Source: Proteocatella sphenisci DSM 23131
GTDB taxonomy: Bacteria > Bacillota > Clostridia > Peptostreptococcales > Filifactoraceae
Assembly: GCF_000423525.1 (NCBI RefSeq)
Contig: NZ_AUID01000009.1
Location: forward strand, 1-64,000
Reading direction: 5' to 3'
DNA length: 64,000 bases
The notes beneath the pieces were generated by a model. The model saw only the letters and a program-made list of their open reading frames with translations, ran no database searches and was not told where the DNA came from. Below are positions 27,611 through 36,558 of this stretch, one piece after another. The position numbers and the translations under genes are program-made. Position 1 is the stretch's first letter; every line of letters begins with the position of its first letter.

Positions 27611-28426
27611 TCAATATTTTTGTATCTCTACCACAGAAATGTTATCAAATGGTTTTTGAATAAAGTTCTGCCCTATATTCATGAACCTCTCCGGCATGTC
27701 AGAAACAAAATATTTATAATCTGGCTTTTGTGTCTGATTATTTATCAGATTTTTTTCTTCAAGCAGCTTTTTAAGATCAAGCGCTGTTTCTTCCGCTGGA
27801 TTTACCAGCTTTATCTTATTTCCCGTAATCTTTTTTATTGTGCCTGCAAGAATTGGATAATGCGTACATCCCAGCACCAAAGTATCAATATCAGTCCCGT
27901 TGAAGGCGCTCAGATAGTCTTTTGCAGTAAGAAGAGCAACTTCAGTGTCTGCCCAGCCTTCTTCTACTATAGGCACAAAGAGTGAGCACGGTTTTGAATA
28001 TACATCTATTGTGCTTACCAGTTTGTGTATCTCCATCTCGTAGGCTTTTGAAAAAACTGTACCCTCTGTACCTATAACCCCAATCTTGTTGTTCCTTGTG
28101 CTTATTACAGCCCTTTTAGCTCCAGGCTTTATAACTCCTATTATGGGTATGTTATAGCGTTCCTGGGCTTTTTCCAGGCTTCTTGCGCTAGCGGTATTAC
28201 AGGCTATTACTATTGCCTTTATGTCTTTCTCAAGAAGGAAATTTATAGACTGATAGGTATATTTGGTAACGGTCTCTGAAGACCTCGTACCATAAGGTAC
28301 TCTTGCAGTATCTCCAAAGTATACTATATTTTCATTTGGAAGCACCTTGGAAATTTCTTTGAGCACAGTAAGCCCCCCAAGCCCCGAATCAAATACTCCT
28401 ATTGATTTTGTTCTCATATCTTCCAT
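27611..28426 (-). CDS. murI: Glutamate racemase
   Basis: 271 residues. Makes D-glutamate for peptidoglycan. The two catalytic Cys lie in VIACNTASARS and VLGCTHYPIL, with IGVFDSGLGGLTVLKEI at the start and GDTARVPYGTRS. It follows ddl by 14 bp, forming a wall-precursor pair. A second Met upstream (MEDMRTK) is the annotated start; MRTKSIGV is the alternative. Confidence 0.96.
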   Translation of the reverse strand: MEDMRTKSIGVFDSGLGGLTVLKEISKVLPNENIVYFGDTARVPYGTRSSETVTKYTYQSINFLLEKDIKAIVIACNTASARSLEKAQERYNIPIIGVIKPGAKRAVISTRNNKIGVIGTEGTVFSKAYEMEIHKLVSTIDVYSKPCSLFVPIVEEGWADTEVALLTAKDYLSAFNGTDIDTLVLGCTHYPILAGTIKKITGNKIKLVNPAEETALDLKKLLEEKNLINNQTQKPDYKYFVSDMPERFMNIGQNFIQKPFDNISVVEIQKY

Positions 28427-28440
28427 TCATTTTCTCCTTG

Positions 28441-29478
28441 CTATAATTGCTCGAATGAAAGTTCTATCAACTTAGTTATAAGTTGTTTGTATGAAACACC
28501 ATCATGCTCCATTAGTTTTGGATACATACTTATTTTAGTAAAACCTGGCATTGTATTTATTTCATTCAAAATCACGCTTCCATCTTTTCTGTCTATAAAA
28601 AAATCTACTCTTGAGAGTCCTGTGCACTCAAGCGCTCTGTAAGATTTTTCTGCTATTTCTTTTATTTCTTTTATTTGCTCCTTAGTAATCTCAGCTGGAA
28701 TCTGAAGCTTGGATGTGCTTTTTACATATTTTGTTTCATAGTCATAAAAATCATCGTTAATGATTATCTCGCCAGGTGTGGATACTATTATATCATCTTG
28801 ATTACCCAGTACAGACACTTCAATTTCTCTTGCGTCCACGCCTTCTTCAATCAAAAGCTTTGTATCGTACCTAAATGCTGTCTTTATTGCATTCTCGAGT
28901 TCATTGTAGTTCTTTACTTTGGTGATTCCAACGCTTGATCCCATATTTGCCGGTTTAACAAAAAGAGGATAAGTAAATCCTTCTAAAGCTCCCCGCACAT
29001 CCTCTGTATCATGATTTTTTTTCACAACAACATATCTGCTTTGTCTTACATCTTCCGCATTAAGAATCTGTTTTGTGTATATCTTGTCCATACAAAGCGC
29101 TGAACTCATCATTTTGCAGCCTACATATGGAATCCCCGAGTAGTCGAGTATCCCCTGCAGCCTCCCATCTTCACCGTAAGGCCCGTGAAGTACAGGGAAT
29201 ATACAATCCAGTTCAACTGACATATCTGTCCCATATATACCTGCAGGGTTTTCATTTCCAAGTATATCAACCCTGCTGTCTGATACAGCGCTTTCCCAGC
29301 TACAATCCAGCATCATATCCGGACTGCCTGTAAAATGTCTGAATTTGCCCTCTTTAGTTATACCTATAAGATAGACTTCATATTTATCTGTGTCTATATT
29401 GTTATATATCGAATTTGCAGATATACACGATACCTCATGCTCTGCTGATTTTCCACCAAACAAAATTCCTATCTTCAT
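28441..29478 (-). CDS. ddl: D-alanine--D-alanine ligase
   Basis: 345 residues, ATP-grasp ligase forming the D-Ala-D-Ala dipeptide of peptidoglycan. N-terminal ILFGGKSAEHEVSCISA, FPVLHGPYGEDGRLQG, KPANMGSSVGITKVKN and C-terminal CTGLSRVDFFID and LNEINTMPGFTKISMYP are intact. The KMM-type loop (GCKMMSSALCMDK) fits D-Ala rather than D-lactate specificity, but I cannot exclude a variant. It is 4 bp after ispE. Confidence 0.96.
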   Translation of the reverse strand: MKIGILFGGKSAEHEVSCISANSIYNNIDTDKYEVYLIGITKEGKFRHFTGSPDMMLDCSWESAVSDSRVDILGNENPAGIYGTDMSVELDCIFPVLHGPYGEDGRLQGILDYSGIPYVGCKMMSSALCMDKIYTKQILNAEDVRQSRYVVVKKNHDTEDVRGALEGFTYPLFVKPANMGSSVGITKVKNYNELENAIKTAFRYDTKLLIEEGVDAREIEVSVLGNQDDIIVSTPGEIIINDDFYDYETKYVKSTSKLQIPAEITKEQIKEIKEIAEKSYRALECTGLSRVDFFIDRKDGSVILNEINTMPGFTKISMYPKLMEHDGVSYKQLITKLIELSFEQL

Positions 29479-29482
29479 ATTT

Positions 29483-30367
29483 TCACCTGTTCTCTATAAT
29501 TAAAATTGAGTCCTTCACTGTTTTTGTCATGTAAACATCTCTGTAAATTTTTGAAAAATACTCATATGCTTTTTGCATATCATACTTGTCTTCAAATATC
29601 CCAAATACAGTTGACCCACTCCCTGTCATCATGGCTTTTGGACACCCGTACTCCAGGTGGAGCTTATCTATTATACCTTTCATTTCAGGAACAAATGTTA
29701 AACTTGTTTCATAGAGGACATTACCCATATTTTTGTATAGATTTTCTGTGTCATCTTCATTTATGGCTCTTACAAGCTCTTTGTTGTCAGGATTTTGAGG
29801 CAATTTATCCAGATTAAGCCTTTTGAATATCTGCGAAGTTGAGATTCCCCAGTCAGGCTTTACAATTAATATATCAAGGTCAAGATCTTTGAGCTGAGTG
29901 AATTCTTCTCCTATCCCTTGAGCCAAAAGAGTCCCTCCCCTGAGACAAAAGGGCACATCTGCCCCCAGTTCGAGTCCAATCTCCATAAGCCTGCCAACAC
30001 TGAGAGGATTTGAATTTAGATAGTTCAGCCCTGCCAATACTCCAGCAGCGTCTGCACTTCCTCCTCCCATTCCCGCACCCGAGGGAATATGTTTTTCTAT
30101 AAATATATTATATCCCTGGCAAGATTCAGTCTCTTCAAGAAATCTCTTCGCTGCTTTAAATCCTATATTTCTTGCGTCAAATGGAATTTTATCCGTGTTT
30201 CCCGAAATTGCTATCTGACCTGTATTATTTTTAGATATGAAAATTTTGTCACTTATATCAACTGTCTGCATTACCATAGACAGAAGATGATAGCCATCTG
30301 ATCTTTTTCCTTTTACTTCAAGGGAAAGATTTATCTTTGCTCTGGCTATGATATTTATGCTGTTCAT
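29483..30367 (-). CDS. ispE: 4-diphosphocytidyl-2-C-methyl-D-erythritol kinase
   Basis: 294 residues, GHMP kinase of the MEP isoprenoid pathway. ARAKINLSLEVKGKRSDGYHL opens the protein, the ATP loop is IPSGAGMGGGSADAAGVL, and the third motif MMTGSGSTVFGIF lies near the C-terminus. It starts the ispE-ddl-murI-DUF1934-tilS-ftsH series, with AGGAAATA before the ATG. Confidence 0.96.
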   Translation of the reverse strand: MNSINIIARAKINLSLEVKGKRSDGYHLLSMVMQTVDISDKIFISKNNTGQIAISGNTDKIPFDARNIGFKAAKRFLEETESCQGYNIFIEKHIPSGAGMGGGSADAAGVLAGLNYLNSNPLSVGRLMEIGLELGADVPFCLRGGTLLAQGIGEEFTQLKDLDLDILIVKPDWGISTSQIFKRLNLDKLPQNPDNKELVRAINEDDTENLYKNMGNVLYETSLTFVPEMKGIIDKLHLEYGCPKAMMTGSGSTVFGIFEDKYDMQKAYEYFSKIYRDVYMTKTVKDSILIIENR

Positions 30368-30490
30368 ATATTTCCTCTTTCAAATTTCTATTAGATATTC
30401 TATTATACTATTACTTTAGTATTTTTTCTATAGAATAATATCATTTTATATAGTCAATTCAAACAAATCCAATTGTTTTTGAACGTAAAA

Positions 30491-30526
30491 AATCACTATT
30501 CAATATATATGTATCGAATAGTGATT
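30491..30526 (-). terminator. Terminator after veg
   Basis: AATCACTATTC (30491-30501)/GAATAGTGATT (30516-30526) with T-rich sequence downstream on the minus strand. It begins 5 bp after the veg stop and separates it from ispE. Confidence 0.85.
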
Positions 30527-30530
30527 ATGT

Positions 30531-30776
30531 TTAATCTCTTATTAATTTGATCTGGACGTTTGATGTCAAAATGTCCGAGTAGCTATAAGATACCCTACTT
30601 ATGACTTCATCATCAATCCCATATTTAACTATAAATATGCTGGGATAAGTAGCTTCTAGCAAGCCTGTTCTTGTGACTATTTTTTTTCTTCCTTTGTTAG
30701 CCTTTACGACTATCTTTTTACCCACATATTTCCCTATACCTTTTTTTATATCTTCTGTAGTAAGTGCCTTATTCAT
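30531..30776 (-). CDS. veg: Veg family protein
   Basis: 81 residues beginning MNKALTTEDIKKGIGKYVGK. Veg proteins are small SH3-like barrels conserved next to ispE in Firmicutes; in Bacillus Veg affects biofilm gene expression, though the direct activity is unclear. The motif VKANKGRKKIVTRTGLLEATYPSIFIVK is well conserved. A TTG five codons upstream is in frame, but it overlaps the GAGGGGG ribosome-binding site, so ATG at 30776 is chosen. Two promoters lie upstream. Confidence 0.93.
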   Translation of the reverse strand: MNKALTTEDIKKGIGKYVGKKIVVKANKGRKKIVTRTGLLEATYPSIFIVKYGIDDEVISRVSYSYSDILTSNVQIKLIRD

Positions 30777-30803
30777 TTTACACCCCCTCAATATTCTATA
30801 TTA

Positions 30804-30832
30804 ATATTACCACAAAGAGGAGTATCTGTCAA
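30804..30832 (-). promoter_or_regulatory. Proximal veg promoter
   Basis: Minus strand TTGACA (30827-30832), 17-bp spacer, TAATAT (30804-30809). Confidence 0.75.
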
Positions 30833-30845
30833 GACATAAATTTTT

Positions 30846-30874
30846 ATTTTATATCAATTTCAAGCATATGTCAA
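30846..30874 (-). promoter_or_regulatory. Distal veg promoter
   Basis: Minus strand TTGACA (30869-30874), 17-bp spacer, TAAAAT (30846-30851), giving a tandem arrangement with the proximal promoter. Confidence 0.6.
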
Positions 30875-30934
30875 CACTTATTTTTTTTATTTATACTTTT
30901 TTCGCAAAATGTTGATTTATTAATGTCTTTGTGA

Positions 30935-30972
30935 TTTAAAACTGCCCAGCATTTAGACTGGGCAGTTTTAAA
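30935..30972 (-). terminator. Terminator after typA
   Basis: Perfect 15-bp stem TTTAAAACTGCCCAG/CTGGGCAGTTTTAAA with an 8-nt loop, 26 bp after the typA stop. Confidence 0.88.
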
Positions 30973-30997
30973 TTTCAAGCTATATCAATTGTGTTTA

Positions 30998-32821
30998 TTA
31001 TTTATTTCTATTTTTCGCTCTCATGTTTTTATCTAGAATCTTCTTTCTGATTCTTATAGATTTTGGAGTTATTTCTACAAGCTCATCATCTTCTATGAAC
31101 TCTATAGTTTCCTCAAGTGACATCCTCTTTGGAGGTGAAAGCTTTAGAGATTCATCAGTACCAGATGCTCTCATATTTGTAACTTGTTTTCTCTTGCATA
31201 TGTTGACGTCTATATCTCCTGCCTTGGCATTTTGACCTACTATCATACCCTGATATACATCTTGTCCCGCGTCTATAAAGAGTATACCTCTGTCCTGTGC
31301 ATTAAACAGGCCATAGGCAACCGCTACGCCAGTTTCCCATGCAACAAGAGAACCTATGTTTCTCGTTATTATATCGCCTTTATAAGGCTCATAGTTTTCA
31401 AACAGTGTATTTAGTATTCCATTTCCTTTTGTATCAGTCATGAACTCTGATCTGTATCCTATAAGACCTCTTGTAGGAATAAGAAACTCTAGTCTTACAT
31501 AAGTTCCTTTTGATTGAGTCATGTTTACCATTTCACCTTTTCTTGATCCCAGTTTTTCCATTACAGGTCCCATAAAGTCATTTGGCACATCTATTATAAC
31601 TCTTTCTATTGGCTCAAGTCGATTACCTTTTTCATCTTTTTTGAAAAGAACTTCCGGTTTAGAAACCTGGAATTCATAACCTTCTCTTCTCATAGTTTCC
31701 ATAAGAATTGTAAGGTGAAGCTCCCCTCTTCCAGATACTTTAAAAGTATCCGCTGTGTCGGTTTCTTCAACTCTAAGGGCTACATTAGTCTTAAGTTCTT
31801 TCATAAGTCTGTCTCTGAGCTGTCTTGAAGTTACAAACTTTCCTTCTCTTCCTGCAAAAGGACTGTCATTTATGCTGAAGGTCATCGCTATTGTTGGCTC
31901 CGATATTTTTACGAAAGGAAGGGCCTCTTTTGTAGTTAAATCCGTAATTGTATCACCTATATTTATATTTTCAATACCTGCTATTGCAATTATATTTCCT
32001 ACATTGGCAGATTCAACTTCTACTCTGTTAAGACCTATATAATCATAGACCTTACCTATTCTTGCCTTATATCCGATTTCAGGATCAGCATAGTTTACAA
32101 CATACATTTCATTTCCAGTCTTGATAGTTCCTCTTTGTACTTTACCAACTCCGATTCTTCCTACATACTCATTATAGTCTATAGTTGAGATCAGTATCTG
32201 AGGAGTACCGTCTAAATCTCCTACCGGTGCAGGTATATGCTCTACTATCTTTTCAAACAGGTCATGCATATTTTCTTTAAGCTGGTCTGGTTCTAATCCA
32301 GCTTGGCCCGCTCTGGCTGATGCAAATATAAATGGAGAATCAAGTTGAATTTCGTTTGCATCAAGTTCCATGAATAATTCAAGAACTTCATCTACAACTT
32401 CTGCAGGTCTGGCTTCAGGTCTGTCTACCTTGTTTACGCATATAATTGCAGGCAACTCAAGTTCAAGAGCTTTTTTTAGAACAAACTTTGTTTGAGGCAT
32501 AGGTCCTTCAAAAGCGTCAACTACAAGCACAACCCCGTCAACCATCTTGAGAATACGTTCAACTTCTCCCCCAAAATCGGCATGTCCTGGAGTATCTACA
32601 ATGTTGATTTTCGTATCTCCATACATTACTGCTGTATTCTTGGAAAGAATTGTAATTCCTCGCTCTCTCTCAAGATCATTTGAATCCATTACTCTTTCAT
32701 TCACTTCCTGATTTTGTCTGAAAATATTACTCTGCTTTAAAAGCGAATCTACAAGAGTTGTTTTACCGTGGTCAACGTGCGCTATAATAGCTACATTTCT
32801 GATATCATTTCTACTACTCAA
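30998..32821 (-). CDS. typA: Translational GTPase TypA/BipA
   Basis: 607 residues. G-domain motifs: G1 [16 protein letters not shown], switch region [14 protein letters not shown]3 [16 protein letters not shown]4 [11 protein letters not shown]. Domain II and the EF-G-like C-terminus ([18 protein letters not shown]) follow. It acts in ribosome assembly and stress or cold growth. A monocistronic gene, divergent from the parvulin gene. Confidence 0.98.
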   Translation of the reverse strand: MSSRNDIRNVAIIAHVDHGKTTLVDSLLKQSNIFRQNQEVNERVMDSNDLERERGITILSKNTAVMYGDTKINIVDTPGHADFGGEVERILKMVDGVVLVVDAFEGPMPQTKFVLKKALELELPAIICVNKVDRPEARPAEVVDEVLELFMELDANEIQLDSPFIFASARAGQAGLEPDQLKENMHDLFEKIVEHIPAPVGDLDGTPQILISTIDYNEYVGRIGVGKVQRGTIKTGNEMYVVNYADPEIGYKARIGKVYDYIGLNRVEVESANVGNIIAIAGIENINIGDTITDLTTKEALPFVKISEPTIAMTFSINDSPFAGREGKFVTSRQLRDRLMKELKTNVALRVEETDTADTFKVSGRGELHLTILMETMRREGYEFQVSKPEVLFKKDEKGNRLEPIERVIIDVPNDFMGPVMEKLGSRKGEMVNMTQSKGTYVRLEFLIPTRGLIGYRSEFMTDTKGNGILNTLFENYEPYKGDIITRNIGSLVAWETGVAVAYGLFNAQDRGILFIDAGQDVYQGMIVGQNAKAGDIDVNICKRKQVTNMRASGTDESLKLSPPKRMSLEETIEFIEDDELVEITPKSIRIRKKILDKNMRAKNRNK

Positions 32822-33144
32822 AGTTACACATCCTTCTTTTTTTTTAATAAAAAATTATATATATATTAACAAATTTCATCTGTCTAATTTGCTATTAACT
32901 TATATATTATAGCACAACAGTTCAACTATTACTATTTTTTTTACTTAATATTTTTGATATTTTTGTTGCAAAATCTATTTTCCTCTATTATTCACAAAAA
33001 TAATTTCACTTTACTATGGAAAAAAGTCCTGTTATTTGGTAACATATAAATAGCACTATAATTATTTTACCAATGATTTCGGATATAAGCTATAAAATAA
33101 AACTTTTATCTGCTTTTATTGAATACAAACCCAAGGAGAAAAAA
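32822..33144. other. Intergenic region between typA and the parvulin gene
   Basis: 323 bp of very AT-rich sequence holding the divergent regulatory regions. A TATAAT at 33056-33061 (plus strand) is a likely -10 for the parvulin gene, but no good -35 is at the right distance. A TATAAT also reads on the minus strand near 32911 upstream of typA. No RNA gene or conserved frame was recognised. Confidence 0.5.
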
Positions 33145-33888
33145 ATGGAAAATAAAGTACTAGCAAAAGTTGGAAATTACGAAATAACAGATGCAGAGAT
33201 TGCATTCATGCTTCAGAGCCTGAATCCACAGGTTGCGTCTCAGTTTATAGGACCAGAAGGAGAGGAAAGACTTCTTCAAGAGATAATAAATCAAAAACTT
33301 CTTCTTTGCGAGGCAGTAGAAAGCAAGTTCGAAGAAAATGAAGATTTTATAGAAGAATTCGCAAAACTTAAAGAAAATTTTCTTTCTCAGTACTCTGTAA
33401 AGAAAATATTAGGAGCAGTTACTGTTTCAGATGAAGAAGCAAAAGAATTCTACGAAGCAAACCCGAATCTTTTCGTTACTCCAGCACAAATAAGAGCAAG
33501 TCACATACTTGTAGCAGAAGAAGATAAAGCTAATGAGCTTTACGCAAAAATCCAATCTGGCGAAAGTTTTGAAGAACTTGCAATAGACAATTCTACATGC
33601 CCATCGGGTGTAAATGGAGGAGATCTTAATTTCTTCAGCAAAGGACAGATGGTTCCTGAGTTTGAAGATGTAGCATACACACTTGAAATTGGACAGATTT
33701 CTGAGCCAGTAAAGACTCAATTTGGATATCACATAATAAAACTTACTGAAAAGAATGAAGATCAGCAGCATTCTTTCGAAGAAGTTCTTCCAAATATAAT
33801 TCAAAATCTTACAGCGCAAAAGCAAAACGAAACATACTTTGCTCATATAGAAGCACTTAGAACAAAATATACAATAGAGCAGTTATAA
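33145..33888 (+). CDS. Cytosolic parvulin-type peptidyl-prolyl cis-trans isomerase
   Basis: 247 residues. The central PpiC rotamase domain covers about 115-210: IRASHILVAEEDKANELYAKI, FEELAIDNSTCPSGVNGGDLNFFSKGQMVPEFEDVAY, and TQFGYHIIKL. An N-terminal SurA-like helical arm comes first. There is no signal peptide or lipobox, unlike PrsA, so it should act in the cytoplasm. The ATG at 33145 is preceded by AAGGAG; the in-frame extension to 33073 lacks a ribosome site. A strong terminator follows. Confidence 0.88.
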   Translation: MENKVLAKVGNYEITDAEIAFMLQSLNPQVASQFIGPEGEERLLQEIINQKLLLCEAVESKFEENEDFIEEFAKLKENFLSQYSVKKILGAVTVSDEEAKEFYEANPNLFVTPAQIRASHILVAEEDKANELYAKIQSGESFEELAIDNSTCPSGVNGGDLNFFSKGQMVPEFEDVAYTLEIGQISEPVKTQFGYHIIKLTEKNEDQQHSFEEVLPNIIQNLTAQKQNETYFAHIEALRTKYTIEQL

Positions 33889-33901
33889 TAAAACCTTCAA
33901 A

Positions 33902-33938
33902 AGCATGGCCCAGGGCAACCTGAGCCATGCTTTTTTTG
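33902..33938 (+). terminator. Terminator after the parvulin gene
   Basis: Outer stem AGCATGGC (33902-33909)/GCCATGCT (33924-33931), inner CAGG/CCTG, then a run of Ts. Confidence 0.9.
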
Positions 33939-34047
33939 ATTCTGTATTGATTTTTTTTTTTAGCTGTGATAGTATGTATTAGTCTCACGAGTACACATGT
34001 GTTTTACTCGCAAACAAAACAAAGGAAATCATAAAGAGGTGCGAATT

Positions 34048-35253
34048 ATGAGCTTAATAGTACAGAAATTTGGTGGCTCTTCTGTCGCCGACAAAGATAG
34101 GATTTTTAATGTTGCAAACATTGCAACACAGGCTTTTTCTGAGGGAAACGATGTAATCGTAGTACTTTCAGCTCAAGGAGATACAACAGATGATCTTCTT
34201 GCTAAAGCAGGCGAAATAAACTCCAACCCAACGACGCGCGAGATGGATATGCTGCTTTCAACAGGCGAGCAAATTTCTATCTCACTGCTTGCAATGGCTA
34301 TACAGGCGCTTGGTTTTCCAGTAGTTTCACTCACCGGATGGCAGATAGGCCTGAGAACAGATTCAAACCATTCCGCAGCAAGAATTAAAAGCCTTACAAA
34401 TACTCGAATACAAGAAGAACTATCAAATAGAAAAATAGTTATAGTTGCCGGCTTTCAGGGTATAAACAAGTCATATGATATAACCACGCTTGGAAGAGGC
34501 GGAAGCGACACTACAGCAGTGGCACTGGCTGCTCAGCTAAGAGCCGACCTGTGCCAGATATACACAGATGTAGATGGGATTTACACCGCAGATCCAAGAA
34601 AAATCAAAAATGCAAAAAAACTTGATCATATTTCATATGACGAAATGATTGAGCTTGCAACAATGGGGGCTCAGGTATTGCACAATCGCTCTATTGATCT
34701 CGCAAAAAGATATAATGTCAATTTGGAAGTATTATCTAGCTTTTCAAGACTTCCAGGAACAATAGTAAAGGAGAATGACCAAATGGAAAAGATGTTAGTA
34801 AGAGGAATAGCTAAAGATGAGGATGTTGCAGTAATAGAACTTATAGATGTAAAAGACATCCCCGGGATAGCTTTTAAGGTTTTTTCTCTGATAGCCAATA
34901 AAAAAATAAGCGTAGATATGATACTTCAGTCTACAGGAAGAAACGGAAACCGTGACATCAGCTTTACAATCTCAAAGAGTAACGTAGAAAATGCCGTAAA
35001 GGCACTCGATGAACTCAAGCCCATATTAGGCTTTACTGAAGTATCAGTTAATGAAGATGTCGCTAAAATTTCTCTGGTAGGAACAGGCATGATAAACAAT
35101 GCCGGTATAGCTGCCGGAATGTTTGAAGCTCTTTCTAACTCTGACATAAATATCCAGATGATATCTTCATCAGAGATTAAAATATCTATCCTTATAGACA
35201 AAAAAAACGCCGACAGAGCCGTTCAGGCCATACACGATCATTTCTTCGATTAA
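34048..35253 (+). CDS. lysC: Aspartate kinase
   Basis: 401 residues. Phosphorylates aspartate at the entry to lysine, threonine and methionine synthesis. Catalytic part: VQKFGGSSVADKDRIFNV, VVLSAQGDTTDDLL, TLGRGGSDTTAVALAA, CQIYTDVDGIYTADPR, then two ACT regulatory domains (about 255-401) with KDIPGIAFKVFSLIANKKI and NAGIAAGMFEALSNSDINIQMISSSEIKISILI. ATG at 34048 has AAAGAGGT at the right spacing. The length of 401 with one catalytic part fits Bacillus LysC-like class. The leader is too short for a lysine riboswitch. Confidence 0.95.
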   Translation: MSLIVQKFGGSSVADKDRIFNVANIATQAFSEGNDVIVVLSAQGDTTDDLLAKAGEINSNPTTREMDMLLSTGEQISISLLAMAIQALGFPVVSLTGWQIGLRTDSNHSAARIKSLTNTRIQEELSNRKIVIVAGFQGINKSYDITTLGRGGSDTTAVALAAQLRADLCQIYTDVDGIYTADPRKIKNAKKLDHISYDEMIELATMGAQVLHNRSIDLAKRYNVNLEVLSSFSRLPGTIVKENDQMEKMLVRGIAKDEDVAVIELIDVKDIPGIAFKVFSLIANKKISVDMILQSTGRNGNRDISFTISKSNVENAVKALDELKPILGFTEVSVNEDVAKISLVGTGMINNAGIAAGMFEALSNSDINIQMISSSEIKISILIDKKNADRAVQAIHDHFFD

Positions 35254-35284
35254 AAAACAATAGTTTACCCTGCAAATTAAAAAT

Positions 35285-35327
35285 AGAGATTCCATGGCTT
35301 TTTTATAGCTCAGAGGAATCTCTTTTT
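35285..35327. terminator. Terminator between lysC and the convergent acetylation pair
   Basis: AGAGATTCC (35285-35293)/GGAATCTCT (35315-35323) followed by TTTTTG on the plus strand; A-rich on the left, so partly bidirectional. Confidence 0.8.
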
Positions 35328-35349
35328 GATTTATATATTTTATTTCATC

Positions 35350-36546
35350 TTACTCAATAGTCCTTATGCTCCTGAAAACATAAAGAACTAGATCTGGTTT
35401 GTATTCAAGTGCGTATTCTTCTACCGATTTGTCCTTATAATACCTCATGTCCAGCATTCTGGTCTCCGATGCCATTGTAGACATAAAAGCAGAGAAAGGA
35501 ATGCCAAACGAATCTTTTACTATAAGCAGTTTCAAATCGTTAACACTGCGTTTATTTTCTATTATCACTTCTGGATAATCTGCTCCAAAATATGATACAT
35601 ATCGGTTTGTGAATATATCTCTGTCCTTAAGTATATCGTTGTTTATAATAGCCTCAGTAAAATCTCCCTCAAATTTATCGGTACTGTCCTTCTTTTTTAT
35701 CGTGACGCTGTAGTCAGTTTCAAATTTAGGAGTCACAAGCGTAAAATCATCAACTCCGCTGTAGTATTTTCCCACTCGCCTTCCTTGAGAACCAAGAAAG
35801 TTGTTTTCATAATAATCCGTTTTGTAATTGCCCAAATTTGTATAAAAACCATCAGGATCCATGTCTATATCAAATAAAGTTTTTATCTTTTCAACTGTCC
35901 TGCCAACGCCCCAAAAAGCAGTCTCTATCCTCCAGTGATGATCCGTATCATAAAACAGCCTGCTCTTGTCAATACCGGCATCATCAAGCAGATTTCTCAG
36001 ATCTATGGTATCTACTCCCGAATTTCTAAGACCCGCTACTATCTTATCTGAGTTCTCATTAGAATAATCTGTAACGGCAGGATTTATTTTAGTAAATCCT
36101 TTGATGTATTTTATGGGAGTCTGAACATACAAAAGATCTATGTTGTTTTTCTCCAGTGCTTTGCTCAGTGATACTATTTCATTAACAGCCAATTCATTGT
36201 CTTCTTTAAATGAAGAAAAATGAAGCTTTCCACCATTGTCCTTTATTATGTTATAAGAAGTGTCTACGTCTATTATATATTGCCTGTCAACAAAGCGTTC
36301 TGTCATACCATACAGATTTATAAAGTTGTTCTGACCAACCAAATTTGAAGAAAATCCATTTTCTATTCCTCCTGTGATACCCTTCATCAGTCCATTTATT
36401 CCATGACTTGAAGCCCCTACATCTCTTATGGATATATAAGTATCCTTTGCAACACTTACAGAATTTACTGTTATGCTGAGGAGTCCTGTTATACCGATAA
36501 AAGCGAAAAATGCTGCTACAGCCGCTCTTTTAAGTGTAATCTTCAT
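35350..36546 (-). CDS. DHHW/AlgX-like SGNH-type extracytoplasmic protein, partner of MBOAT acyltransferase
   Basis: 398 residues. An N-terminal hydrophobic segment (about 8-30) acts as signal anchor. The catalytic-looking features of the AlgJ/AlgX SGNH-hydrolase-like family are present: FYDTDHHWR with D200, D202, H203, H204, and VKDSFGIPF with Ser346. Such proteins receive acyl groups from an MBOAT protein and place them on extracellular polymers. It starts 12 bp after the MBOAT gene, so the two form an operon. The polymer modified here is unknown; alginate itself is not implied. Confidence 0.82.
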   Translation of the reverse strand: MKITLKRAAVAAFFAFIGITGLLSITVNSVSVAKDTYISIRDVGASSHGINGLMKGITGGIENGFSSNLVGQNNFINLYGMTERFVDRQYIIDVDTSYNIIKDNGGKLHFSSFKEDNELAVNEIVSLSKALEKNNIDLLYVQTPIKYIKGFTKINPAVTDYSNENSDKIVAGLRNSGVDTIDLRNLLDDAGIDKSRLFYDTDHHWRIETAFWGVGRTVEKIKTLFDIDMDPDGFYTNLGNYKTDYYENNFLGSQGRRVGKYYSGVDDFTLVTPKFETDYSVTIKKKDSTDKFEGDFTEAIINNDILKDRDIFTNRYVSYFGADYPEVIIENKRSVNDLKLLIVKDSFGIPFSAFMSTMASETRMLDMRYYKDKSVEEYALEYKPDLVLYVFRSIRTIE

Positions 36547-36558
36547 ATGTGCTCCTCA

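Noticed and set aside
30777-30791. Upstream TTG start for veg giving an 86-residue protein
   Set aside because: The TTG overlaps the GAGGGGG ribosome-binding site of the ATG start five codons later.
33940-34047. Possible lysine riboswitch before lysC
   Set aside because: The leader is about 110 nt, too short, and lacks the conserved lysine-element core; only a small CGAGT/ACTCG hairpin is present.
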